From positions 551,086-615,085 of the forward strand of contig NZ_FQXE01000001.1 in NCBI RefSeq assembly GCF_900129885.1: 64,000 nucleotides of DNA. Reading direction: 5' to 3'. Below the pieces are notes generated by a model that was not told the origin of the DNA, made no database searches, and was given only the letters and a program-made list of their open reading frames with translations. Shown here in pieces: positions 25,784 through 36,235 of this stretch (its first letter is position 1; every line of letters begins with the position of its first letter). The translations under genes were made by a program, and so were the position numbers. This DNA comes from Pollutimonas bauzanensis. Its GTDB lineage: Bacteria > Pseudomonadota > Gammaproteobacteria > Burkholderiales > Burkholderiaceae_B.

Positions 25784-26222
25784 AAGCCAATCCCCCTGCG
25801 GAGCGACTGGCTGGAGCGACTGCGCTTCCGCGTTGAGCTGGGTTCATTTTGCTTGTAAACGCGGCGCGCGCCACGGCTCAATAGTCAAGGACTGTAAAAT
25901 CGCGGCTTCAAATCGTCAAGCATTGCAAAATCGCGCCTTGCGGCTCTTGCGGATTCACGCAAGCTTGACGCCTGACACGAACGGAACGCTGCCCGTCCAA
26001 TTCCCCGTTATCCCCGAAACTGTCAGCGTCGACCAGCCCATCCGCATCCGTGCCGGCGCCTGGACCGCATGACTAGCGAAAAAGGCGAAGACTATTCCGG
26101 ATGAAAATCTTCAAGCGCTATTTCACCGGCGCGATTGGCTTCATCTTCAGTTGCATATGCCTGTTTCGAGCGCTGAATCCGCGGCATGGTGCCAACGGCA
26201 GAGTCGATAGCGGTGATTTCCC
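25784..26222. other. Gene-poor stretch with a 21-bp imperfect direct repeat
   Basis: No convincing gene is present in these 439 bp. GTCAAGGACTGTAAAATCGCG (25884-25904) is repeated as GTCAAGCATTGCAAAATCGCG at 25915-25935 (about 17 of 21 identical, period 31). A short rightward frame beginning at 26101 has a hydrophobic N-terminus, but it runs through the opposite-strand OB-fold gene and lacks a ribosome site. Confidence 0.4.
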
Positions 26223-26588
26223 CTATTCGATTATCCGAACGGATTCCACTTCGATTTCGGGCGGCCGCTTCGAGCTGGTATCGACTTCCCCGGTAAGCTC
26301 CACCTTCGTTTTTTCGTTCACGGACTGCCCTGCGAAATGCTTGGTTTTTATCTCCGCGACAATCTCGGCGGTGCCGTCCGAAAAAATGAATTTATCATGC
26401 GCGGTTTGCCGCAACAGATGCCCCTGGACCTGTACATCCTGGTCATCCACTGGATTTTTGAGGATTTCAGCGACAGTCGTCCGGCCAATTTCCGAGGGCC
26501 CCGAGTATTGCGCATAAGCGGGCAAGGCAAAAACACCTGCCGCCACGGCGCAAGTTATCAGATGTCGTGCTTTTACATGTATAGGCAT
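26223..26588 (-). CDS. YgiW/YdeI-type periplasmic OB-fold stress protein
   Basis: About 121 residues with a signal peptide (HLITCAVAAGVFALPAYA) that makes the ATG at 26588 the natural start. The mature part AQYSGPSEIGRTTVAEILKN, VQVQGHLLRQTAHDKFIFSD and KVELTGEVDT matches the bacterial OB-fold (BOF) family, whose members YgiW and YdeI are periplasmic and aid survival under peroxide, metal or cationic-peptide stress. The fold is a five-stranded barrel with an acidic ligand-binding face. It is monocistronic with no close partner. Confidence 0.82.
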   Translation of the reverse strand: MPIHVKARHLITCAVAAGVFALPAYAQYSGPSEIGRTTVAEILKNPVDDQDVQVQGHLLRQTAHDKFIFSDGTAEIVAEIKTKHFAGQSVNEKTKVELTGEVDTSSKRPPEIEVESVRIIE

Positions 26589-26734
26589 GCCGTCTCCAAA
26601 AACTAGTGCGTGAGAAGCAACCATAGCAGCAAACGCCTGCAATGTACGTTACAGAGGATGGCTGGTGTCGATGAGTGTGCTTTCGGGGTCTGGCATGAAC
26701 ATCCGGCGCTGGACGAACGTAACCGGCACCCCAA

Positions 26735-26773
26735 AATAAAAAGGCCGAACCCAATGCTTAAAAGGGCTCGACC
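26735..26773 (-). terminator. Rho-independent terminator after cold-shock gene
   Basis: Read leftward, GGTCGAGCCC and GGGTTCGGCC pair over 10 bp (with G-T pairs) around an 11-base loop and are followed by TTTTTATTTT, about 50 bp beyond the cold-shock gene stop. Confidence 0.8.
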
Positions 26774-26821
26774 AGTTATTCAATCGCCCTGTCTGCTCAC
26801 CAATTTTGGCGAGCGGAGCGA

Positions 26822-27031
26822 TCAAACCACTTGAATCATGGTCGCTTGGGGGCCTTTTTGCCCGGCTGTCGATACATACGACACGCGCTGGTTTTCTTCG
26901 AGGCTTTTATGACCATCGCCTTGGATGTCGCTGTAGTGTGCGAAATGATCCTTGCCGCCGGCTTCAGGCGAGATGAAGCCGAATCCCTTGTCATTGTTGA
27001 ACCATTTCACGATGCCAAATTCTGTTTTCAA
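26822..27031 (-). CDS. Cold-shock domain protein (CspA-like), TTG start
   Basis: 69 residues: one cold-shock domain. RNP1 is KGFGFI in [23 protein letters not shown]2 is represented by DHFAHYSDI, with a His where Val or Leu is common. It binds single-stranded RNA/DNA and acts as an RNA chaperone. The start is inferred to be TTG at 27031 because AGGA lies seven bases upstream and the protein then begins at the conserved TEFGIVKWF; the longer frame to 27112 has no family sequence. A leader of more than 30 bases with an ACCCC/GGGGT stem precedes it. Confidence 0.85.
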   Translation of the reverse strand: MKTEFGIVKWFNNDKGFGFISPEAGGKDHFAHYSDIQGDGHKSLEENQRVSYVSTAGQKGPQATMIQVV

Positions 27032-27202
27032 TATAAATCCTAAGTAAAAGGGAGAAATAACCCCGCAATAATTATGGGGGTCAAGGTTCCACGATACCAG
27101 AACAGTTGCCAAGCAATACTCCTAGGACCTGAAGGCATGCCACTGTCTGCGGCACCGCCAAACAGCACGGCCTTGATCAATGCTCAATGCGCACGTATTC
27201 GC

Positions 27203-27236
27203 TTAAAAAGGAAAAGGCCGCCCGAGAGGCGGCCTT
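27203..27236 (-). terminator. Terminator downstream of tRNA-Lys
   Basis: Read leftward, AAGGCCGCC-TCTCG-GGCGGCCTT is a 9-bp stem with a 5-base loop followed by TTCCTTTTT, about 26 bases after the tRNA 3' end. Confidence 0.8.
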
Positions 27237-27261
27237 GACTTACTGATTTCACGGGTAATTC

Positions 27262-27337
27262 TGGTGGGCTGTGGGCGGCTCGAACGCCCGACCTACGGAT
27301 TAAGAGTCCGCTGCTCTACCAACTGAGCTAACAGCCC
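27262..27337 (-). tRNA. tRNA-Lys (anticodon CTT), CCA encoded
   Basis: Read leftward the sequence begins GGGCTGT (acceptor), has TAGCTCAGTTGGTAGAGCA (D arm), an anticodon loop CTCTTAA giving CTT, GGTTCGA-like TTCGAGC in the T arm, and ends ACAGCCC plus ACCA. The acceptor strands GGGCTGT/ACAGCCC pair perfectly. The anticodon reads AAG lysine codons. It is 76 nt including CCA and has its own terminator. Confidence 0.96.
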
Positions 27338-27459
27338 GTGTCCTGCGAAGAAAAAGATTCTACCTCGAAAAACGGCGGTGCGCCACGCAAACGCCAAAAA
27401 AAACTGAAAAAACGCCGCCGGCCGCGCAATGAAGAGCAGCCAGGCGCAGCGCTCAGAGG

Positions 27460-27912
27460 CTATTTCTTTTTGCGATAAGAGTCGTGGCAGGATTTACAGC
27501 TCTTGCCCACTTCGCCGAACGCGACCCTGAAGGCATCGAAATCGCCGGCATCGGCCGCCACGGTCAGCTTGCCCAGTTCGGCCTGGAATTTATCCTGGGC
27601 CTGCTTGAAGCCGTCCGGATCGCTCCAGACCTCGGCCCTGGCTTCGCCGCCCTGCGTGCCCTGCCCATACGCCGCCCAGGGCAAGGCGGCCAGAATGTTG
27701 AGCAGCCCTATGTTTTCTTTGATCTTGTCCTTGTCGTAGGGCGCCTCTTTCTTGGCTACCGGGGCCATGCGGCCGAAATGGGAGCCCATCAGGGTCATGA
27801 CCGATTCGCGATATTTGACGGCGTCTTGCGCCTTGGCGAATTGAGCCATGGAAGGCGTCGCAACCAGGGCCATCAAGCCGGCAAGCGCAAACAAGCCCAG
27901 TTTCGTTTTCAT
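27460..27912 (-). CDS. Cytochrome c' (c-type, class II)
   Basis: 150 residues with signal peptide MKTKLGLFALAGLMALVATPSMA. The single haem motif CKSCH is near the C-terminus (GKSCKSCHDSYRKKK), as in class II cytochromes c', and the rest is a four-helix bundle (VKYRESVMTLMGSHFGRMAP supplies the first helix). The Met in MGSHFGRM suggests the six-coordinate c556-like state is possible, so cytochrome c' versus c556 is not settled. It acts in the periplasm, often in NO binding. AAGGAG lies six bases before the ATG, which selects this start over the longer frame to 28029. Confidence 0.88.
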   Translation of the reverse strand: MKTKLGLFALAGLMALVATPSMAQFAKAQDAVKYRESVMTLMGSHFGRMAPVAKKEAPYDKDKIKENIGLLNILAALPWAAYGQGTQGGEARAEVWSDPDGFKQAQDKFQAELGKLTVAADAGDFDAFRVAFGEVGKSCKSCHDSYRKKK

Positions 27913-28047
27913 AAAAGCTCCTTGATTCAAAACAGCAAATAAAAAGGACATGAAGAAAAGCGAAGACAGTATTCGATTGCTGGCCGGAAGCCGGCCAGCG
28001 CGGCAATGAGCAGCAAGGCCTTTGAACAAGGCCTTTGCGGCATCTCC

Positions 28048-29676
<1,629 letters not shown>

Positions 29677-30291
29677 ATGAAACTTATTGGTTCGCTAACT
29701 AGCCCTTACGTCCGCAAAGTGCGCGTCGTTATGGCCGAGAAAAAACTCGATTACGAATTTGTACTCGAAAATGTGTGGGCCGACGATACACAAATACAAA
29801 GCCACAATCCCTTAGGCAAAGTGCCCTGTCTGATCATGGATGACCACGGCAGCCTGTTCGATTCCCGCGTCATCGTGGAATACCTCGATACCCTTTCGCC
29901 GGTAGGCCGGCTCATTCCCCAGCAAGGCCGCGACCGGGCCGCCACCAAATGCTGGGAAGCCATAGCCGATGGCCTGCTCGACGCCGCTCTGGCCATCAAT
30001 ATCGAAATCAATCGCCGCCCCGCCGAACTGCGCAGCCAGGCGTGGATAGATCGCCAATACGGCAAGATTTCGGCCGCGCTCGACTCCATGGACAAAAGCC
30101 TGGATGACCAGCCTTTTTGCATGGGCGTCAATTTCAGCCTGGCCGATGTCGCCGTGGGCTGCGCCCTGGGTTATCTCGATTTGCGTTTCGACCACGTGAA
30201 CTGGCGCTCGCAGTACGCCAACCTCCAGCGTCTGGACGAAAAGCTGCAAAGCCGCCCTTCGTTCAGCGCCACGCTCCCGCCCAAAAGCTGA
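29677..30291 (+). CDS. Glutathione S-transferase family protein
   Basis: 204 residues. The N-terminal thioredoxin-like domain reads MKLIGSLTSPYVRKVRVVMA, with the SPYVRK helix start, followed by NPLGKVPCLIMDD holding the cis-Pro, then DSRVIVEYLDT with the Ser of the glutathione gamma-glutamyl site. The all-alpha C-terminal domain has NFSLADVAVGCALGYLD. This resembles the E. coli YibF/beta-like group. It probably catalyses glutathione conjugation or disulfide reduction in the cytoplasm; the substrate is unknown. It converges on a TauE-family gene 6 bp away. Confidence 0.9.
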   Translation: MKLIGSLTSPYVRKVRVVMAEKKLDYEFVLENVWADDTQIQSHNPLGKVPCLIMDDHGSLFDSRVIVEYLDTLSPVGRLIPQQGRDRAATKCWEAIADGLLDAALAINIEINRRPAELRSQAWIDRQYGKISAALDSMDKSLDDQPFCMGVNFSLADVAVGCALGYLDLRFDHVNWRSQYANLQRLDEKLQSRPSFSATLPPKS

Positions 30292-30297
30292 AAGCCC

Positions 30298-31116
30298 TCA
30301 TCCCGAAAACGCCTGGTAGGCCTCGAACAGCATGTACGCGGCCAGGGCGAACAGCAGGCAGGCGAACACCCGCTTCAAGGTAGCCACCGGCAGGCGATGC
30401 GCGCAGCGCGCGCCGAACGGGGCCGTCAGCACGCTCATGGCCGACAGCACGATCAAGGCCGGCCAATATATATAGCCGAGCATGCCGTCCTGGCCGGCCA
30501 CTTCGTGAAAGCCCGAATAGATATAGCCCGCGCTATTGGCCACCGCGATGAAAAAGCCCAAGGCGGCCGACGTGGCCACGGCTTTATGCACCGACACATT
30601 GCTGCGCGTCATGAAGGGAACCGACAGGAAACCGCCGCCGGCGCCCAGCAGGCCCGATGCGAATCCGATTCCCGCGCCGACGCTCGCCGTCGCGGCCTTG
30701 CCCGGCATGGTCCTGCCGGCCACCGGCGGCTTGCCGCTAAGCATTTTCACCCCCGAATAGGCGACAAACAGGCCGAATATCACCGCCAGCCACGCCCCGC
30801 TCAGGTAGGAAAACACCGCTCCGCCCGAGACCAGGCCGCCGACCACCATGCCGGGCGCCATGACGGCCACGATGTCCCAGCGTATGGCGCTTTTGGCGTG
30901 ATGCGCGCGCATGCTGGAAATGGAGGTGAAAATGATCGTCGTCATGGACGTGGCGATCGCCGCGTGCACCACCAGCGGATCCGGCACCCCGTACAGGGGA
31001 AACAGCATGGTCAGAAATGGCACGAGTATCATCCCGCCCCCGATTCCAAGCAGGCCGGCTGCAAAACCGACCGCGGCGCCCAGACACGCCAGGCTGACAA
31101 TAAAAACCGGATCCAT
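30298..31116 (-). CDS. TauE/SafE family sulfite/sulfonate exporter-like protein
   Basis: 272 residues from the ATG at 31116, chosen because AAGG lies a few bases upstream and the protein then opens directly with a membrane helix. Repeat one is GFAAGLLGIGGGMILVPFLT, repeat two GFASGLLGAGGGFLSVPFMT, the duplicated signature of this family. Eight membrane segments are expected. It lacks linked sulfur metabolism genes here; it is between a GST gene and mnmA. The substrate is unknown. Confidence 0.87.
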   Translation of the reverse strand: MDPVFIVSLACLGAAVGFAAGLLGIGGGMILVPFLTMLFPLYGVPDPLVVHAAIATSMTTIIFTSISSMRAHHAKSAIRWDIVAVMAPGMVVGGLVSGGAVFSYLSGAWLAVIFGLFVAYSGVKMLSGKPPVAGRTMPGKAATASVGAGIGFASGLLGAGGGFLSVPFMTRSNVSVHKAVATSAALGFFIAVANSAGYIYSGFHEVAGQDGMLGYIYWPALIVLSAMSVLTAPFGARCAHRLPVATLKRVFACLLFALAAYMLFEAYQAFSG

Positions 31117-31183
31117 AAAGACCTTGAAAAGAGAGGTAAAGGGAATGCAAGACAAGCAGGCCGTAGGGTAACACCAGGCGTCC

Positions 31184-32299
31184 CTACACGATTATGCCGC
31201 CGCCCAGGCAGACATCGCCCGAATACAGCACGGCCGACTGCCCCGGCGTGACCGCCCACTGATCCTGCTCGAACGACAGGGAAAAGCGGCCCGACCCGGC
31301 CTCTTGCAGCGTGCACGCCGAGTCGGCCTGGCGGTAGCGGGTCTTGGCGGCGTAGGCGCCGGGCGGCGGCGCGTGGCCCGACACCCAGCTGGCGTCCTGG
31401 GCTTGAAGGTCCCGCGCCAGCAGCCATGGGTGCTCATGGCCTTGCACCACATAAAGCGTATTGCGGGCGATGTCCTTGCGCGCGGTGTACCAGGCGTCGG
31501 CCGTGCCGTCGTCGCGCTGCCGCCCTTTTATGCCGCCTATGCCCAGGCCTTTGCGCTGGCCCAAAGTGTAGAAGGACAGGCCCTGGTGCTCGCCCACCAC
31601 CACGCCTTCCGGCGTCTTGATGGGGCCGGGCTGGGTCGGCAGATAGCGGTTCAGGAATTCGCGGAAAGGCCGCTCGCCGATGAAGCAGATGCCCGTCGAG
31701 TCCTTCTTGGCCGCATTGGGCAGTTGCAGCGCCTGCGCCATGCGCCGCACTTCGGTCTTGGGTATTTCGCCCAGCGGGAACAGCGTCCGGGCCAGTTGTT
31801 CCTGGTTCAGGCGGTGCAGGAAATAGCTTTGGTCCTTGGTGAGGTCCAGGGCCTTGAGCAACTGGCGCCGTTCGCCGGCTCCGGCGCCCACCGTGCGCAC
31901 GCGGGCATAGTGGCCGGTGGCGATGTGCTCGGCGCCCAGCGACATCGCATGATCGAGAAAGGCCTTGAACTTGATCTCGGCATTGCACAACACGTCGGGA
32001 TTGGGAGTGCGCCCGGCCGAATACTCGCGCAGGAAATCGGCGAATACGCGGTCCTTGTATTCCGCCGCGAAATTCACCGCCTCGATATCGACGCCTATCA
32101 GGTCGGCGACGCTGGCCGCGTCCAGCCAGTCTTGCCGGGTCGAGCAGTATTCCGAGTCGTCGTCGTCTTCCCAGTTTTTCATGAACAGGCCCACGACTTC
32201 GTAGCCCTGCTCTTTCAACAGCCATGCGGTCACCGAGGAATCGACGCCCCCCGACATGCCCACCACGACGCGCCCTTTTGATGCGGATATTTTAGCCAT
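31184..32299 (-). CDS. mnmA: tRNA-specific 2-thiouridylase MnmA
   Basis: 371 residues, full length. The PP-loop [20 protein letters not shown] binds ATP, a catalytic Cys is in [15 protein letters not shown], and the second active Cys is in [17 protein letters not shown]. It makes s2U at tRNA wobble position 34 for Lys, Glu and Gln, receiving persulfide sulfur from the Tus relay or directly from a desulfurase. The C-terminal beta-barrel domain ends LGGGIIV. No adjacent tus genes. It is leftward and lies about 70 bp upstream of the TauE-type gene. Confidence 0.96.
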   Translation of the reverse strand: MAKISASKGRVVVGMSGGVDSSVTAWLLKEQGYEVVGLFMKNWEDDDDSEYCSTRQDWLDAASVADLIGVDIEAVNFAAEYKDRVFADFLREYSAGRTPNPDVLCNAEIKFKAFLDHAMSLGAEHIATGHYARVRTVGAGAGERRQLLKALDLTKDQSYFLHRLNQEQLARTLFPLGEIPKTEVRRMAQALQLPNAAKKDSTGICFIGERPFREFLNRYLPTQPGPIKTPEGVVVGEHQGLSFYTLGQRKGLGIGGIKGRQRDDGTADAWYTARKDIARNTLYVVQGHEHPWLLARDLQAQDASWVSGHAPPPGAYAAKTRYRQADSACTLQEAGSGRFSLSFEQDQWAVTPGQSAVLYSGDVCLGGGIIV

Positions 32300-32325
32300 G
32301 CGGGTATTTTAGACGGTTCCGCCGC

Positions 32326-33576
32326 TCACGAAAGGGAATCGCCCGGCTGCGCGCCCAGCGCCTGATCGACAATTTCTATCCAGTGCCGCACCGGCGTGGC
32401 CGTGCCGCTTTGCAGATGGGTAATGCAGCCGATATTGGACGAGACTATGCATTCGGGCTGCGCCGCCGCTATGGCGCCGAGCTTGCGGTCGCGCAATGAT
32501 TTGGCGAGTTCCGGCTGCGTAATGGAATAGGTTCCCGCGGAACCGCAGCATAAATGCGATTCGGCAAACGGCTGCAGCCTGAATCCCAGGTCCAGCAGCA
32601 TGCGCTCGCTGACGCCGCGCAGGCCCTGCCAATGCTGCAAGGTGCAAGGGGGATGAAAGGCCGCCGGGGCGGGCGGGGTTTTCATCAGCGCCTTGAGCTG
32701 CGCCGCATGGGGCGCGACGATTTCCGCCACGTCGCGCACTTTATCGACCAGCCGCAGCGCCTTGGCGACATAATCGCGGTCGTGGCGCAGATGATGCGCA
32801 TACTCCTTGACCATGGCGCCGCAGCCCGACGCATTCATGATGATGGCCTCGACCTGCCCGCTGTCGATGAGGGGCAGCCAGGCATCGATGTTGGCGCGCA
32901 TTTGCTGCAGGGCCGCTTCCTGGGCGTCGAGGTGGAAATTGATGGCCCCGCAGCATCCCGCGTCGGGCGCCACCCGGGTGCCTATGCCCAGCGCGTCCAG
33001 CACGCGTATGGTCGCCGCGTCGATGGTGGGCATCATGGCGGGCTGCACGCAGCCGGCCAATATCAGCACCTGGCGCGGATGCCTCGCGCCGTTGGCCGGC
33101 AAGGCGCCGACCACGCGGGCGGGAGGAATCTTGTTCTTCAGGACGCCGGGCAGCGCGGGGCGCAGCAGCCGGCCCAGCTTCATGGCCGGACCGAACAGCG
33201 GCGAATTCAGCAGGCGCCGCAGCAGCGTCCGGGTAAGCCGCTGCAACCAGGGGCGCTGGACCCTCTGGTCGACCAGATTGCGCCCTATATCGACCAGGGC
33301 GCCGTATTCGACGCCCGACGGACAGGTGGTCTCGCAATTGCGGCAGGTAAGGCAGCGGTCCAGGTGCTCCTGGGTGGCCTGGGTGGGCTCGACGCCTTCC
33401 AGCACCTGCTTCATCAGGTAAATGCGCCCGCGCGGGCTGTCGCGCTCGTCGCCGAGGATTTGATAGGTGGGACAGGTGGCCAGGCAAAACCCGCAATGCA
33501 CACAGCGGCGCAGGATTTCGTCGGCATCCTGGCCCTGATCGGTATCACGCGCCCATGGTGCCAGATTTGTTTGCAT
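32326..33576 (-). CDS. glcF: Glycolate oxidase iron-sulfur subunit
   Basis: 416 residues. Two 4Fe-4S clusters are marked by CVHCGFCLATCPTY and CLTCRNCETTCPSG near the N-terminus, and two CCG domains by CCGAINFH and CCGSAGTYS with their LAGCVQPAM partner. It passes electrons from the GlcDE flavoproteins to the quinone pool at the inner membrane. It is the last gene of glcD-glcE-glcF, 9 bp after glcE. Confidence 0.95.
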   Translation of the reverse strand: MQTNLAPWARDTDQGQDADEILRRCVHCGFCLATCPTYQILGDERDSPRGRIYLMKQVLEGVEPTQATQEHLDRCLTCRNCETTCPSGVEYGALVDIGRNLVDQRVQRPWLQRLTRTLLRRLLNSPLFGPAMKLGRLLRPALPGVLKNKIPPARVVGALPANGARHPRQVLILAGCVQPAMMPTIDAATIRVLDALGIGTRVAPDAGCCGAINFHLDAQEAALQQMRANIDAWLPLIDSGQVEAIIMNASGCGAMVKEYAHHLRHDRDYVAKALRLVDKVRDVAEIVAPHAAQLKALMKTPPAPAAFHPPCTLQHWQGLRGVSERMLLDLGFRLQPFAESHLCCGSAGTYSITQPELAKSLRDRKLGAIAAAQPECIVSSNIGCITHLQSGTATPVRHWIEIVDQALGAQPGDSLS

Positions 33577-33585
33577 GATGTCGTC

Positions 33586-34686
33586 TCAGAAGTCCGGGAA
33601 CAAGCGTTTGGGGTTGAAAATGCCGACGGGATCGAGTTCCTGCTTCAGGCGCAGGCTGATGTTCTTGACCGCCGGCGGCAGGGGGTGGAACACAGGCAGG
33701 TCCGCCGGCTTGGAGTCATAGCGATACAGGGCCGCATGGCCGCCCAGCCCGGACACGGCGCTGCGCAGCTCGGGCCCCGATTCCACCCCCGCCAGCCAGC
33801 GCAAGCCGCCATTCCATTCGATCAGGGCGCAGCCCGCGCCGAACGCCGGGGTCTGTGGCGGCAGCGCCACGCGCCACAAGGGCCGCGCCTGGAACACGGG
33901 ATGCGTCTGGTCGCGCAGGCTGTCCCAGAAAGCCCGCGCCTCGGGCGGCCCCAGCGCCTGGCCGCCCAGCCTTGCCGTGGCGTTCTCCACCGCCGGCTCG
34001 CTGCCCGACAGACGCACATGCAGCAGCCCCGCGGCAGCGCCGCGGCCGGCGCACCATGCGGTGGCCGAGATGGGCAGGGGCTGCCCCCGCCACAGGGTGA
34101 AAAGGCCCAGCGCCCCCGCCTCGTCCGCCTCGAACACCAGGGTCCTTTCCTGGAAGGGCTTGGGGGCCACCTTGATGGAGACCTCCGTGAGCGCGCCGAA
34201 AATGCCCATGGAACCGGCCAGCAGGCGCGACACATCGTAGCCGGCCACGTTCTTCATGACCTCGCCGCCGAAGGACAGCACGCTTCCGGACGAATCGAGC
34301 AGCTTGGCGCCCAGGATGAAATCGCGCACGCTGCCGGCCGCCATGCGCCGCGGCCCCGACAGCCCGCTTGCGATGCAGCCGCCTATGGTCGATGCCGGGC
34401 CGAAGCGGGGCGGCTCAAAGGCCAGCATCTGGTTCTGCTCGTCCAGGGTTTTTTCAATGTCGCTCAGCAAGGTGCCGGCGCGGGCCGTGATCACCAGTTC
34501 GGATGGCTGGTAATTGACCACGCCATGGTAGCCCGACAGGTTGAGCATCGCGATATCGCTGAGCGTATCGCGGTCGCCGGGTTCGCCATAAAAGCTTTTG
34601 GTGCCGCCGCCCCGTATGCACACAGGGCGCTCGCCGGCGCGGGCTGTCATCACTTGCTGGCAGATCTCGGATAATGCGAATTCCAT
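33586..34686 (-). CDS. glcE: Glycolate oxidase FAD-binding subunit
   Basis: 366 residues. The truncated FAD_binding_4 fold has RPVCIRGGGTKSFYG, ARAGTLLSDIEKTL, GPASTIGGCIASGLSGPRR and KNVAGYDVSRLLAGSMG, where GYD-x3-L-x-G-S-x-G is typical of GlcE. It is shorter than GlcD and lacks most of the C-terminal cap, as usual. It works with GlcD in oxidation of glycolate to glyoxylate. It lies 9 bp from both neighbours. Confidence 0.94.
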   Translation of the reverse strand: MEFALSEICQQVMTARAGERPVCIRGGGTKSFYGEPGDRDTLSDIAMLNLSGYHGVVNYQPSELVITARAGTLLSDIEKTLDEQNQMLAFEPPRFGPASTIGGCIASGLSGPRRMAAGSVRDFILGAKLLDSSGSVLSFGGEVMKNVAGYDVSRLLAGSMGIFGALTEVSIKVAPKPFQERTLVFEADEAGALGLFTLWRGQPLPISATAWCAGRGAAAGLLHVRLSGSEPAVENATARLGGQALGPPEARAFWDSLRDQTHPVFQARPLWRVALPPQTPAFGAGCALIEWNGGLRWLAGVESGPELRSAVSGLGGHAALYRYDSKPADLPVFHPLPPAVKNISLRLKQELDPVGIFNPKRLFPDF

Positions 34687-34695
34687 GGGCGGCTC

Positions 34696-36189
34696 TTAGA
34701 AGCGGGGCAAATCGGAAAAGCGGAGTTCACCGCTGTGAACGTGCATTTTGCCGTATTCGGCGCAACGCGCCAGGGTGGGAATGACTTTTTCCGGATTCAA
34801 CAGGCCATAGGGGTCGAAGCCCCTTTTCAAGGACACGAAAAAGTCGAGCTCCTCGCGCGTGAACTGGACGCACATCTGATTTATTTTCTCGATGCCCACC
34901 CCGTGTTCGCCGGTGACCGTGCCGCCCACCTCGACGCACAGCTCCAGTATGGCGGCGCCGAATTTCTCGGCGCGTTCGACCTCGTTGGGGACGTTGGAAT
35001 CGAACATGATCAGGGGGTGGAGATTGCCGTCGCCCGCGTGGAACACATTGGCGCAACGCAAGCCGTATTCGTCCTCCATTTGTTCGATCGCGCCCAGGAC
35101 GCGCCCGAGATGGCGGCGCGGTATCGTTCCGTCCATGCAGTAGTAGTCGGGCGAAACGCGGCCCGCTGCGGGAAACGCATTCTTGCGGCCGGCCCAGAAC
35201 AACAGGCGCTCGGCCTCGGAACGGGACACCTGCAGGCGCGTCGCGCCGGCAAGCCGGAAGACGTCCTCCATGCGGGCGATTTCGTCGGCGACTTCTTCGG
35301 CGGTGCCATCGGATTCGCACAGCAGGATGGCGGCGGCGTCGAGGTCGTAGCCCGCCTTGACGAAGGGCTCGACCATATGCACGGCGCGCTTGTCCATCAT
35401 TTCGAGGCCGGCCGGAATGATGCCGCCCGCGATGATATTGGTGACCGCCAGGCTGGCGGCCTCGACGCTGGCGAAACTTGCCATGACGACCTGGGCGCAC
35501 GCCGGCTTGGGAATCAGCCTGACGGTCACTTCAGTGACGACGCCCAGCATGCCTTCCGAACCGATGAACGCGGCCAGCAAATCCAGGCCCGGGCTGTCGG
35601 GCGCTTCGGAGCCCAGCTCCAGGATTTCGCCGTCTATGGTGATCACGCGCACGCGCAAGACGTTGTGTATGGTCAGCCCGTACTTCAGGCAATGCACGCC
35701 GCCGGAGTTTTCGGCGATATTGCCGCCGATCGAACAGGCGATCTGGCTGGAGGGGTCCGGCGCGTAGTACAAGCCATAGGGGGAGGCGGCTTCGGAAATC
35801 GCCAGGTTGCGCACGCCCGGCTCGACGATCGCCGTAGCCGCTTCCAGGTCGATCTTTTTTATGCGATTGAGTTTCGCCAGCCCCAGCAAAATGCCCTGCG
35901 CATGCGGCATGGCGCCGCCCGACAAGCCCGTGCCGGCGCCGCGCGCCACGATGGGAATATTGAATGCCTTGCAGGCCTGCAGCACGGCGATGACCTGCGC
36001 CTCGGTTTCAGGCAACACCACGACCGGAGGCAGGCAGCGATACAAGGACAGGCCGTCGCATTCGTAGGGGCGGGTATCCTCGACCTTGGACAGAATGCAG
36101 TGCTCCGGAATGGCCGGCCGCAGCCGCGCCAGCAGCCCTGCGAAATCCGGCGCCGACACCGGCGCCGGACTTATCGTGGAATGGTTCAT
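34696..36189 (-). CDS. glcD: Glycolate oxidase FAD-linked subunit
   Basis: 497 residues, usual for GlcD. FAD-binding segments are VVVLPETEAQVIAVLQACKA, PIVARGAGTGLSGGAMPHAQ, GNIAENSGGVHCLKYG and FIGSEGMLGVVTEVTVRL. The C-terminal cap has the conserved FHAGDGNLHPLIMFD and GGTVTGEHGVGIEK motifs that carry the catalytic and metal-site His residues. It oxidises glycolate (and D-lactate in some species). It is followed by glcE and glcF at 9-bp spacings, forming one complex. Confidence 0.95.
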   Translation of the reverse strand: MNHSTISPAPVSAPDFAGLLARLRPAIPEHCILSKVEDTRPYECDGLSLYRCLPPVVVLPETEAQVIAVLQACKAFNIPIVARGAGTGLSGGAMPHAQGILLGLAKLNRIKKIDLEAATAIVEPGVRNLAISEAASPYGLYYAPDPSSQIACSIGGNIAENSGGVHCLKYGLTIHNVLRVRVITIDGEILELGSEAPDSPGLDLLAAFIGSEGMLGVVTEVTVRLIPKPACAQVVMASFASVEAASLAVTNIIAGGIIPAGLEMMDKRAVHMVEPFVKAGYDLDAAAILLCESDGTAEEVADEIARMEDVFRLAGATRLQVSRSEAERLLFWAGRKNAFPAAGRVSPDYYCMDGTIPRRHLGRVLGAIEQMEDEYGLRCANVFHAGDGNLHPLIMFDSNVPNEVERAEKFGAAILELCVEVGGTVTGEHGVGIEKINQMCVQFTREELDFFVSLKRGFDPYGLLNPEKVIPTLARCAEYGKMHVHSGELRFSDLPRF

Positions 36190-36235
36190 TGTCTCTCTTT
36201 ATTATATTTTCACGCCGCCTGGCGGCGTCCGGCTT

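Noticed and set aside
26101-26517. Rightward frame starting MKIFKRYFTGAIGFIFSCIC
   Set aside because: It has a hydrophobic N-terminus but no ribosome site, and it runs antisense through the OB-fold gene, which has a clear signal peptide and family match.
22446-27340. Integrated prophage or genomic island at tRNA-Lys
   Set aside because: No integrase, structural phage gene or repeat of the tRNA end was seen; kept only as a possible decayed segment.
32554-34674. Rightward open frame of about 706 codons opposite glcF and glcE
   Set aside because: It spans the ends of two genes whose motifs are complete on the other strand; composition is typical of an antisense shadow.
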